A program made the translations under genes and the position numbers. From assembly GCF_040436345.1 (NCBI RefSeq), contig NC_133227.1:25542671-25606670 (forward strand): DNA of 64,000 nucleotides, written 5' to 3'. Position 1 is the first letter of the stretch. Every line of letters begins with the position of its first letter. Below are positions 52,701 to 62,237 of this stretch, piece after piece. Source of the DNA: Pagrus major (Eukaryota > Chordata > Actinopteri > Spariformes > Sparidae). A model generated the notes under the pieces. The model was given only the letters and a program-made list of their open reading frames with translations. It ran no database searches and was not told the DNA's origin.

Positions 52701-55700
52701 CGAACATTTTTTTTTTATAATTAAGATTTAAGTACTCTATCAGAAGTTGTTTATCTTTTTTTTATAACATCCACTCCATACTACACAGTTCACTGTGTTT
52801 TCTCATATTCTCTGAAACCCTGCACGCTCTCTAAATGATGACCATGAAAAGAAACTGCGTCTCCTAGGCAACCGTGGTGTTTCTTTAGCAGCAGCGCTTC
52901 TCGGTTAAAGTCATTATTTCCGCCAGCACCAGTAGTTAGGATGACTACCACGCACCTACGTCTATGTTATGTTGACTCGTAAAGCATCACGTCTCCCTGG
53001 CAGCCGTTGAACTTACTGTATCACATCGTGTCTTTTCTGAGGCATCCAGTCAGTGTTCCCATGACTGATGGTTTTGACGATGCCGCAGGCGCATCTGTGT
53101 TCTAGCACGTGATTGAACTTGACCACCGTGACAGTGTTGAGTCATGAGACAGGAAGGGAAGTAGACACTTGTGGTCAGAACAGGGAAGTGAATCATTCTA
53201 TTGGAATGTGTGTGTATGGGTTTCCTTTATGCGTGTATCTGTGTTTGTGTGTGTGTGTGTGTGTGCAAACAATGGCTGTCTATGTGGTATCATAGAAAAT
53301 GTCAGACCAAAGTTTTCCGTTTAGCGAGAGAACTTCTGACCTAACCAACAAGAGGTCAGGCGTGAAAGAGGAGTTTCTGAGTGCACCCAGGAAATCCATT
53401 TTGTTGACTCTCCTCTTTTCTCTGCTAACCAACCCCTTTGTCTGATATTTCAGATTCCTCCCTGCGTTATTGACAGCCATCCTGACCAATCATCTGGCCT
53501 GGGTGCCCACAGTCATGCCCAATGGGCAGCCCCCAATCAAGATCTTCCTCGAGAAACACTCCTCCAAGAGCGTCGACATGCTGGCAAAGACGCACCCCTA
53601 CAACCCGCTGTGGGCACAGCTAGGTGAGGAGTTTGAACACATACACACAAACACAGAGTTGAATGTACCTTTGTTTTCCATCAGAGCGCCCGGGGAGTCA
53701 TATTAAACATCTGTGTTCAGCCTTTAATTGGCTGAAGCTTCAACGCATCCGTTCCCAACCTGTCTTTACTGCACAAACACAAGTTAGGACTAGACAGTAT
53801 CTTCTTTGCATGCAACTCAATCATTTGCAAATAAACTGTGTTAACCTACAAGGTGTTCCCGAGCCCATGTAGTTATATCCTTTATACACTCATGTCTTGC
53901 ACAAAGTAATAAACCTCACCTGATCATCATTCTTTCACCAGTTGCCAATTAACCTGTTTACCTGTGGAATGTTTTGAAGTGTTTTTTTTTTTAACATTCC
54001 ACAACTTTCCCAGTCTCTTGCTGCTCCTGTCCCAACTTGTTTGAAACGTTTTACTGGCAAAAATCAATGATGTTGAAGTAAATATATTGTCTTTGTACTG
54101 TTTTCAATTGAGTTTATGGCAAAAGGGATTAGCAAATTGCCACATTAAGGTAAATTAATCATTTAAACAGCGTCCCAACTCTTTTGGAATCAGGCTTGTA
54201 AATATGCCATTTTCAAATTAACATGTATTAATACCGCAACTGCATTTACATTATGAAAATTGGATATCAATTCCCCATCTATACTGTTAAAGTGCCGATG
54301 TGTTTACCTGATCGAGAATTGTAAACATCACATTTTCTTCCAGTGGATCACATGACAACAGTGGATATCCTTCTGTCAACATCGCTTGCTGGTGTACAAG
54401 TAGCTGATTTATGGGCACATATAGTAAGAAGTGATGTGCTATAAATACATGGACATCTTTAAGTACATTTCAACACTTTCACCTAGAGTGACACGGAAAT
54501 GTAAAGATGGTGAGTTCATGGTGACACCTAGTGGTAATAGCTGAGAACTGCACACCAGAGAAATTATGTCATATGAAAAAAGATGGAAGAACTCGAGATA
54601 CACAAGAATGTTATTGTACGTGTACCGCTATTGCCGTTATTTGAGTTGGAGTTGATTGATCTTGTAGAGCTTTTATTTAATCTATTCCTTTTTTATTTTA
54701 TATACTTATACTTTTACACTTCCTTACCATCTGTACTTATTTCTGCCCTTGTGCTGCTTTTAACACCAAAATTTCCCCTCTGTGGGATCAATGAATGATT
54801 ATCTTAACTTGAAAAGTAGAAATCGGTTGTTTGCTGACAATTGGCTTGTGAATTATTGTCTTCCTCTTGTGATACACCTTCTCATATTTGGAGCTCCAGA
54901 ATTCCCTCTGATTTTTGTAATAGGTTTCAGTTTGGGAAAGTGTGATTTTTCTCCATCAAAACAATATTTCTCACCTGAGTTAAGAAAAATAGAATACTTA
55001 GCAAACTACTCAAATTTACTTTTATTTTCAGATCTAAGAAACTATTAAATAAACATTACTTGTTAAAAATAGAAACTAATGCATCTCAAGACCTGCTAGA
55101 TGATGTTAATGTTTTGTTTTGTTTTTTCTTCTGTGTGTAGGCGACCTGTACGGGTCCATTGGGTCACCGGTACGACTCTCGAGGACGGTGGTAGTCGGCC
55201 GCAGACAGGAGCTGGTCCAGAGACTCCTCTATGTCCTCACCTACTTCATCCGTTGCTCCGAGCTGCTGGAAACCCACATGCTGGACAGCGCTGAGGATGA
55301 GGCCATCGTAATGCCCGGCTCCCTCATCACAACTTCCCTAAGGAAAGGAGAGGTGGAGGAGTCAGACTATGTCCTGGTTACCGTCCATAAACCCAGCGGC
55401 GACTACTTGTCCCAAGGGGCCCACGGCCGACAGACGGAGGCAGAGGACAGCAGCTACCGTTCAGACAACAGCCTCCAGAGCAGCACATACACAGACACAG
55501 AGGTAGAGCACGGCGCCGGGGACACACCCAAGGAGGAAGATGAGGATGAGGAGGATGAGGAAGACGAGGACAGCAGTGAAAGTCAAGGGTCCAGGAGCAG
55601 TGTGCTTCAAACGGAGCACAGCCAGGGTAACAACCCTGTTATCAGGACTACAGAAGCAGCTGAATCTGGGGAGCTGCACCGGGAATCTAGCAGCCCGCTG

Positions 55701-58700
55701 GCCACTGAGGCCCGACTGGAGACAGTGCTGCGTGTCGGCTCGGCTTCACCCAGGGAGCAGGTCTGTGTGCTGGATACAGAGACCAAGGGTGACCTGAAAC
55801 TTATTGTCCCATCCATACCCACAACGCTTGCATCAAGTGCATCTCCAACTCCTGTCACCTCAGAAGGTAAAACCTCTGGGGCAGATGCTGGGGTGGATGC
55901 AGGCATGGGGAACCAGCCCACCAGACTGCTGGCTCCTCGGTCTTTGGGGATCCCTCTAGAGAAGAAGCCCCCAGATAAGAACATGGCTGCTGCAGTGCCA
56001 GTACCTTTGATGGGGCCGATGGCTTTGACTCTGACAGAAGAGGAGGAGCCAGCAACAAAAGTCACTTTCCTCATCGGAGACTCCATGTCTCCTGAGTCGG
56101 ACACAGAGAGCCGCAGGAGGAAGGTGGAGGAGGAGATGAAAAAGCACAGGAAACACCTCAAGGACAAACATCTACTTGCCCAGCAGCTGCTGCTGCATCA
56201 GCGACCGCAACCGCAGAGAGGAGCAGATTCAAAGACCAGCAACACCAGTGCATCAGAGGACCAAACCAAACAGACCAAGGCAGCTCCAGCCCTGCAGCGG
56301 GTGTCCAGTAAGTGGAGCCCAAACCTTATGGATGATTTCGATGAGTATTTCAGCCTAGAGAACCCCGTGGAAACAAGGACTATAGATGATGTGGCCAAAC
56401 GACAGGGGGGCAGCACCACAGACAGTATGCGCAAAGACTTGCTGGACCCTTCGGGAGTCCCAAGGCCTGGTCATGGTTTGGGTCTCTGTTTAGGTTCAGG
56501 TAGTGGAGAGGTAGGGTCCAGCAGGAAGAGAGACACTCTGTTGGATGTCCAGAGAAGGTGCAGGTGTGGGTCAACAGATTCGTCCGACAACTGCTGCTGC
56601 AGGGGCTGTTCTGCTGAGCAGGATCAGGGTCTTCTGTTGTCAGTCCCCATCCCCCAGGATGGAAGCGGCAACAGCAAAGAGGACCAAAAGCCTAAAGTGT
56701 TGCCTGTCAATGACTGGGAGATACCACGCAACGAGAGCTCGGACAGCGCGCTGGGGGACAGTGAGAGCGAGGACACAGAGGACTGGCAGGAGGAGGTGAT
56801 GGTGCCATTCCCAGGGTGAGTAAAAGACCATTCATTTATTCATAGACAAACTGGAAACTCTGCTATGAAGTGGTGTGGTTGTAATGAACACTCTGGCAGG
56901 ATTTGAAAATAATCAATATCTACTGTCAAATGTTTGATTCATAGGTCAAAATTGGTGGAGAACTTCTCAAAGCCAACCATTGCCAACTTCGGCCGCTCTC
57001 TGTTCGGAGGCTACTGCCCCACCTACGTGCCAGACTTTGTCCTGCATGGGGTGCCCAGCGACGAGAAGCTCCGGCAGAGCCTCATGGCGGAATTAACCCA
57101 TGCTGTTCAGGTAAAGGACTGAAGTGTTTTTAGGGAGCTATACTTTTTCACTGCCAATACAAACTACCATGGTTCCTGCGCAGTAGGCAAAGTAAGGAGT
57201 TTGATTCAGGAATAACCAGATTTGAAGTATTGGTGGAAGAAAGTAAAGAAAGTATGGAAAAATATGAATTTCCACACAGTTGCTCCAATTCTATATACTG
57301 AAAAACTGAATTTCTTTAAAAAAAACATAAAGTGTACCACTGTGAGATACTGCCAAAAGCAAGCTTGGTGTCGTCAAAAGCAGCAAAACAGCTCTGACCC
57401 GAGTGGTCCAAGACATGTGCGACCAAATTATTTGAAAGAAAATCCAGCAGTTTCTTTGAATTGCATACATACATAGTATCCAAATAAATAACAACCAAAA
57501 ATGAATCTTGTCTGAACATTTATGAGTTATGTAGTGATGTAATTATTAGGAAAAGTAAACAGACTACCTCTCTGTCCATTTATGGCCACATTGTGGAAAA
57601 AAAAGATGCACAGATTAAATCTCTTATACTGTATATGTCCTGTATCAATATACGTATCATAATATGGAAATTGTATATAAAGTTACGTATAACATAAAAA
57701 CGTCATCTGTTAGTTCCACTTTTGGGTTGAATACATGTATTTTTTAAAAAAAAAACCCTGACTCAGCTTGGTTTTTGTTTTTTAATGGCGATTTTATTTA
57801 ATTAAGGAAAATAATTTTATAGAACAATAACACAATATGATTGGATAATTATAAGACAATACCACTGAAAGTAGATCAATAATTATGAATCATTGTCCAG
57901 CCTTAATTCAGATATTTCAAATATGTTTTACATTAAAGGATTTACCGTATTATTGCTATTTACCTTTTTGTACAGTAGTTTGAGACACGTGATAACATGT
58001 GAGAAACACTGATTTTAATGTCTGTTCTCATCCTCTGCAGCATCCAGTTTTGGATGAGCCCATAGCAGAGGCCGTCTGCATTATAGCAGACACAGACAAG
58101 TGGACGGTGCAGGTGGCCAGCAGTCAGAGACGAGCCACAGACGTCAACAAGTTGGGGAAGGAAGTCCTGGTGTCCAGCCTGGTGTCCAGCTTATTGCAGT
58201 CCACACACCAGCTCTACAAACTCAACCTCTCACCCAACTTTGTATGTTACACCTCTCTGTCCTTGTTGCCAAGTTTGCACCATTTTTAAAATGCTGTTTT
58301 TACTGATTATATTGACTGATCATGTTTCTGTCTCTCTCCTCTCCCCCTTAGTGTATAATGCACCTTGAGGACCGCCTGCAGGAAATCTACTTTAAGAGTA
58401 AAATGCTTGCTGAGTATTTGAAGGGCCAGACGAGAGTCCATGTGAAAGAACTGGGCATGGTCTTGGGGTAAGCATTTGACCTTTATTTTCATGTTGTAGC
58501 TGCTGTGAAGCTGTACTTTGATATTATGATTTTGTTATTTAAAGGTGCCCTGTGGAGTTTTTGACCACTGTAGCACTATGGAGGCATGTTTTATGAGCAG
58601 GTCCTGGTTTCTTTCTTGTCCTTGCACATGTCTGATGCAGTAAACAGTTCAGTCCGTGGTTTCACACTAGTCGACTGATTAACAGGTGGCAGTAATGCTC

Positions 58701-58977
58701 CAAGATATATGTGCCAACAAAGGCAAAGGTGAACAGTGCTAGCTGGTAAACATGGAGATAAACAAACGTCTGTACTTTTTGTATGGTGTACTTGGTTGTT
58801 GGGCCGAAGAAACATGGTGCTGAAATGTTCAGAATTTCTCTTGAAGTAGACTTCATAGATGTTAGCGTATCCTGAACTCTGCTCTGATGTCTTCGCAGAA
58901 TCGAGTCCAGCGACCTTCCCCTGTTGGCCGCAGTGGCCAGCACTCACTCTCCCTACGTGGCTCAAATCCTGCTATGA
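17377..58977 (+). CDS. fnip1: Folliculin-interacting protein 1 (fnip1), complete, 18 coding exons
   Basis: Fnip1 binds folliculin; the complex is a GAP for RagC/D at the lysosome and links mTORC1, AMPK and TFE3/TFEB, and FNIPs are also Hsp90 co-chaperones. Exons: 17377-17468, 32529-32658, 37250-37387, 37541-37641, 37947-38021, 38259-38350, 39734-39817, 42784-42855, 44339-44474, 45234-45435, 45974-46059, 50378-50524, 53454-53623, 55141-56815, 56945-57110, 58041-58241, 58352-58467, 58899-58977. All phases join, giving 1253 residues (human 1166). Landmarks: [10 protein letters not shown] start; [80 protein letters not shown]; the [23 protein letters not shown] segment; YVLV (residues 585-588, LIR-like); [16 protein letters not shown], matching the mammalian CK2 relay; and the conserved end [16 protein letters not shown]2 is the only alternative; the sequence and neighbours favour fnip1. 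Confidence 0.96.
21302..21348. repeat. (TG)n microsatellite
   Basis: A pure TG dinucleotide run of 47 bases in fnip1 intron 1. Confidence 0.95.
26941..27030 (+). other. fnip1: Candidate alternative first exon of fnip1
   Basis: A purine-rich leader (GAGAGGAGAGGAAAGAAGAG and similar) ends in CGCAATGATGCCCAG followed by GTAGGA, a good donor at 27031. The ATG at 27020-27022 would read Met-Met-Pro and end with two bases (AG), the same phase as normal exon 1. It would therefore splice in frame to exon 2, giving MMPSWPIPQ in place of the first 30 residues. This is inference from the sequence alone; the upstream limit is arbitrary. Confidence 0.25.
32909..32914 (+). other. fnip1: Candidate 6-nt microexon of fnip1
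   Basis: TCACAG is preceded by a long T/C tract ending in TTTGCAG (AG at 32907-32908) and followed by GTAATG. It lies 250 bases after exon 2, whose end is phase 0, and exon 3 starts in phase 0. Inclusion would add Ser-Gln without shifting the frame. The mammalian protein is of variable sequence at this junction. It could be a chance AG/GT pair. Confidence 0.3.
34971..35085 (-). repeat. SINE-like dispersed teleost repeat (copy 1)
   Basis: Its reverse complement reads through TTTATTTATATAGC, ACATTGCCTCAATGGGA, CAATCTGTACAGTGAACG and CCTTAGACCCTCGA. This is the same sequence as copy 2 at 52149-52262 but in opposite orientation. It is a high-copy element of percomorph genomes; I do not name the family. 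Confidence 0.65.
36245..36284. repeat. (AC)n microsatellite
   Basis: A 40-base pure AC run in fnip1 intron 2. Confidence 0.95.
39734..39817 (+). other. fnip1: fnip1 exon 7: frame-neutral cassette carrying the RLIKSASFF serine cluster
   Basis: The exon is exactly 84 bases with the same phase (1) at both ends, so skipping removes 28 residues (about 210-237) without changing the frame. It encodes [14 protein letters not shown] and [11 protein letters not shown]. The corresponding human segment contains serines reported as AMPK targets, and a human FNIP1 isoform lacks a 28-residue segment here as I recall. Flanking introns are large (1.4 and 3.0 kb). Confidence 0.6.
39818..42783 (+). other. fnip1: fnip1 intron 7
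   Basis: This 3.0 kb intron shows no further exon. It contains a short (AT)n at 40565-40583 and an A12 run near 41796, and ends in a long C/T-rich tract (42540-42783) before exon 8. Confidence 0.65.
43687..43768. repeat. (CA)41 microsatellite in fnip1 intron 8
   Basis: An uninterrupted 82-base CA run within the 1.5 kb intron 42856-44338. A shorter TG run (about 44124-44147) follows in the same intron, so the two could pair as an inverted repeat in RNA. Confidence 0.95.
46060..50377 (+). other. fnip1: fnip1 intron 11
   Basis: A 4.3 kb intron in which I see no exon, no recognisable mobile element and no long tandem repeat. It ends in a C/T-rich tract (about 50281-50377) before exon 12. Confidence 0.6.
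50855..51280. repeat. Dispersed repeat in fnip1 intron 12
   Basis: The block contains repeated CACACTACAYGA words (50871, 50952, 50986), then GATGAGACGATTCCAGG, CTGATTTGCAAAAAAACTG and CCACTGGGGACTGC-like words. It resembles non-autonomous DNA transposons scattered in teleost genomes; family and borders are uncertain. Confidence 0.4.
51532..51565. repeat. Tandem duplication of a 17-bp unit
   Basis: The unit ATCAAACAAGCTCACTG is present twice in direct succession (51532-51548 and 51549-51565), followed by the first three bases of a third copy. Confidence 0.9.
52149..52262 (+). repeat. SINE-like dispersed teleost repeat (copy 2)
   Basis: It reads AAAGTCAAGTCACTTTTATT, CATTGCCTCAGTGGGC, TTTACAATCTGTACAGTG and CCTTAGACCCTCGACTC. 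It is the same family as 34971-35085, opposite strand. Confidence 0.65.
53880..54200. repeat. Dispersed teleost repeat ending in GCGTCCCAACTCTTTTGGAA
   Basis: The segment contains CCAATTAACCTGTTTACCTG, GAATGTTTTGAAGTG, TCTTGCTGCTCCTGTCCCA and, at its end, CGTCCCAACTCTTTTGGAAT. That terminal sequence is a high-copy signature in teleost genomes. It lies in fnip1 intron 13 (53624-55140), which otherwise shows no gene. The class is uncertain. Confidence 0.55.
55141..56815 (+). other. fnip1: fnip1 exon 14, the large central exon (558 codons)
   Basis: This exon encodes residues about 510-1066. It begins in the conserved DENN part ([35 protein letters not shown]) and includes the LIR-like YVLV at 55368-55379. 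It then enters a poorly conserved, probably disordered region with a Glu/Asp tract (55531-55577), the conserved [17 protein letters not shown], a Cys cluster (56559-56610), and the phospho-relay segment [16 protein letters not shown] before EEVMVPFPG. It is longer than its human counterpart, explaining most of the extra length. The Cys-rich degron of the mammalian protein is not found after YVLV. Confidence 0.9.
57111..58040 (+). other. fnip1: fnip1 intron 15
   Basis: A 0.9 kb AT-rich intron with nothing further that I can identify. Confidence 0.6.
58537..58870. repeat. Dispersed teleost repeat in the last fnip1 intron
   Basis: It starts with ATTTAAAGGTGCCCTGTGGA and TTTTTGACCACTGTAGC, a start word shared by many copies in teleost genomes. 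The 3' border is not clear; the segment reaches close to the acceptor of the final coding exon at 58898. Confidence 0.45.
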
Positions 58978-61105
58978 GACTGTAAAGGCACTGAGGTCAC
59001 ACGCAAGAGAGCTGCCCGAGGAAACCAGTCAGACGTGGGTGGTGCCACTTTGGCCCCAAAAAACGGCCGTCCACGCTCCACAGCTGACCCCCCCCCCCCC
59101 CCCGACATGGTTCCCTGACCCGCGGGCCTGGGCTAAGTGGGATCTTTGCTCTGAGCCTGAGTAGTGCACGTCTTTACGGACCACAGCCAGCGCCTCCCCT
59201 CACCACACTGCTGCTGAATTTGTTGCAATGCTGATGTTGCACCACAGGGTGGAACTAGAGACCACAGTCCCACAGGCGGAGCGATGCTCTGCGGATGACC
59301 CGAAGCATCCCTGAAACGACCTTCTCCTGTTGTTTGAATGTTTCTGGACTCTTTTTATTTCTGGACACAGAAGCCAAAGACTTTACTAATTTTTCCAGTT
59401 GAGAATGAAACTTTAAGATATCTTCAGTATAACAACAATGGATTTTGTTTCTTCTACTGCTTTTCTTTTTTTCTGTACAATCTTGAACCCGGTCGTACAA
59501 AGTGACGGATTTTAAAGGAAACAGACGGACACTTTTAAACTTTACTTTGAGGTAAATATCATCGAGAACAGTATCAATCTCTTGCCAATAATGTCATTTT
59601 GTTTATTTACATGTATTTGTTTACAAGCCAAATTTCCCTGAGATATCTCAATGACAACTTTTAATTCTTTTTTGTCAGATAGCGACGCACGCCTGACTTT
59701 AAAGCCTATTTTCTAGCCACGTGGGGGGGCAATCGACGCTCTCTTTAATTTTAGATTCAACAAACTGGTTTTGAAATGGCTAGAAATGGCTTTGACATTC
59801 TTATCACAGGTACAGCACTACCTCAGATCTTCATATGGGCAGTAGATGACACACATTTACAGTCGGCCCATAGAAAACCCTGAGGTATCCTTTTTAAGCT
59901 CTTTTAATCAGAGGAATGTCAGCGTCAACCTGTGTGCAGACTCTATGCTGTGTTCTTTGAAAAAAAAAAGGGAAGGCTGTTCAATTCCTTAGGATGGTCG
60001 TACACAACAAAAAAGGAAGAAAAAAACACATTGTTGCTTCAGAATGTGATTAAAGAAGAGGAGGGGTCCCTTTCTACTGTGGAAAACTAAAACATGCATC
60101 ACCTGCGTATATTTTAAAACAAAAATGCTGAAATATTTTCACACTTTTATAGCTTCCCCACACCTTTATACGATGTTTACGGCTTCGATGTTTGCTGCAG
60201 AGCGAGGAGGAGAGGAACACAGTCGGCCTTACGGTGGATTAAATGATGTGTCGGTTAACACTATTTTCAAACATGTTTGTACTCATGAAAACACACAAAA
60301 TACAAAATGAAAGTAGCACCGTTTTCTTCTTTTGTTTTCTTTTTGATTTTTCCATGACGGATAAATGAGTTTGGTTGTGTTGTCATGTAACCAGGGTGCG
60401 ATTTGCTGCTCTCAAAGCTTCTGTTTATGGATCATCTCCTGGGTATAAAGTGTAGCCTGCAGCTGCCTTATTTCATTGTGCTCATTATTGTTTTCGCCGT
60501 CATCGTTTGACAGCAATGAAAAAAAAAAAATCTGTTTTCTCTGTTTGATCGCAGATAAAACGGGTTGAGGATTTTTTTTTTTTTTAAAAATCTGACAAAG
60601 TTTAACTTTCCCGAACATGTCTGTTAATGACCTTTTGGATCACAGTATGTCGAATGGCTTATATTGCCAGAAAAAGCAGGAATAACCCTGAGAACACTTT
60701 CTATCTATAAACTCAAATCGCACCCTGTATATGACCCGAGTCTTAATAGGGAGCATGAACGCATCACAGGCTTCTGGAGAGCTCATTTTGCTGGTAAAAC
60801 TCGATATACACGCGCTTGTTACTGTATTGAAGATGCTCCGCTGTATCAGCCTACATTTTGTACAACCCAGCCATTATGTTTAAAAAGGTATGAATTTATA
60901 TATCTGCTCTATCTTCCCCTCCTCTTTGTATGATAAATAAATTATTCAGTCGCCCACGGTTATGTGTAACGATTCATGTAAACTGTACATACTCAGTTTA
61001 TTTCCATGTATTTGTACAGAATGTCTTTTAAGAATTGTCTCTTCGAAAATTATTTTTTTCCCAATTTTATGGGAATGTTGTGCAATAAAGATGCCGATGT
61101 TAAGA
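58978..61105 (+). other. fnip1: fnip1 3' UTR
   Basis: About 2.1 kb of non-coding sequence follows the stop codon. It includes a 16-base C run (59088-59103). An AATAAA at 61084-61089 sits in GTTGTGCAATAAAGATG and is followed by a TG-rich stretch (61109-61133), a convincing mature 3' end. Upstream hexamers near 60934-60946 may be alternative signals. Confidence 0.7.
61084..61089 (+). terminator. fnip1: fnip1 poly(A) signal (AATAAA)
   Basis: A canonical hexamer with a downstream TGTGTCTCTGGGAGCGTG element, 2.1 kb past the stop codon. Confidence 0.7.
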
Positions 61106-61336
61106 ATTTATGTGTCTCTGGGAGCGTGTTTTCTGGCACAGAATTAAAGGGGAAAATCCTGGAAAGATGTGTGAATGTAAAATAATCGTTTTCCCAAAGC
61201 TGGAAAACCAGATATCCAAGAGCTGCAGTTCAGATCCAGGAGTTGATGAGGAGAGAAGGGAACAATAAAAAGTTGGTACTGAAAGTAGACGCACATAGTG
61301 TTAGCAAGTTTGTTTAATAGACACTATGAACGGGCT

Positions 61337-62237
61337 TTAAAGGGGAAATTAACCAAAAAAGGACATTTCAGTCATTATCTACTCACCTCCATGCCAATGC
61401 AAAGTTTTGTAGTCCACAAATTATTTATTCTCTGGAGCTTTACAGCAAAACACCGTTGCAGCATTCTCCTAAACAACTGAATACGATGGGGACTTGTTTT
61501 AAAACAGCAAAAAAAACAACCGAAAAAAAACATAATATGGCTCCATACTGCTCGTAAGGCATAATCCAATTGTGCATTCGTGTGCTATCAGAAAAAGTAC
61601 TTGAAAGTATTACTCAGAAAGTCTGAGTAAATGTTGGTACATGAGTTGCCGAGTTGGCTGATGAAAGTAAACATTGGGTTGATGGTGAGGAACTTTTACC
61701 GAAGTTGTGTATGATAAGGTCATTGTGTCGTTTCCTTTGACCTTCCCTCCGTCGCTCAAATACTGGAAACAGCCGTCACCGTGTTGTTTAACCGCTCTGA
61801 GATAAAATGCAAACTAGCTTCTCTTCGGCGTCCATGTTGCTCCCACATTCAAACTAATTTGAAAAGATGTTATTTACACCCTTTTTAAGTCAAAATCTTC
61901 ACTTTAGCTGCGAGGCTAAAAGCGTTAGCGTCTGAAGTGGGTACACGAGCTCAACCGCGTGTCGAGGGAGTGGGCTAAATACGATTTCTCAGATACACTG
62001 GGGATCTGGAGTACTCTGGAGCCTTGACTTGGAGCTGTATGGAGCCATTTTACGTTATTTAAGGTTGGTTTTTTTGGACATTTTCAAACAAGTCCCCATC
62101 TGCTTCAGTTGTTCAGGAGAATGCTGCAACACTGTTTCGCCGTGAAGTTCTAGAAATGCTTCGAGGACCGTGAAACCTCACCCGAGGGTAGGCAGACAAC
62201 GAGTGAATTGTCATTTTCGGTTGAATTTATCCTTTAA
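61337..62237. mobile_element. 900-bp foldback element with long terminal inverted repeats
   Basis: The ends are TTTAAAGGGGAAATTAACC and TTGAATTTATCCTTTAAA, an imperfect inverted pair flanked by TTAA. The arms continue for about 240 bases: GCAGCATTCTCCTAAACAAC and GATGGGGACTTGTTT on the left recur inverted at 62087-62135 on the right, and GGCTCCATAC (61550) pairs with GTATGGAGCC near 62038. The centre (about 61580-61990) encodes no transposase. A smaller relative is at 13066-13655. Confidence 0.75.

Noticed and set aside
55607..56167. Open frame of 186 codons on the minus strand
   Set aside because: It lies wholly antisense to fnip1 exon 14, whose + strand frame is clearly the conserved one.
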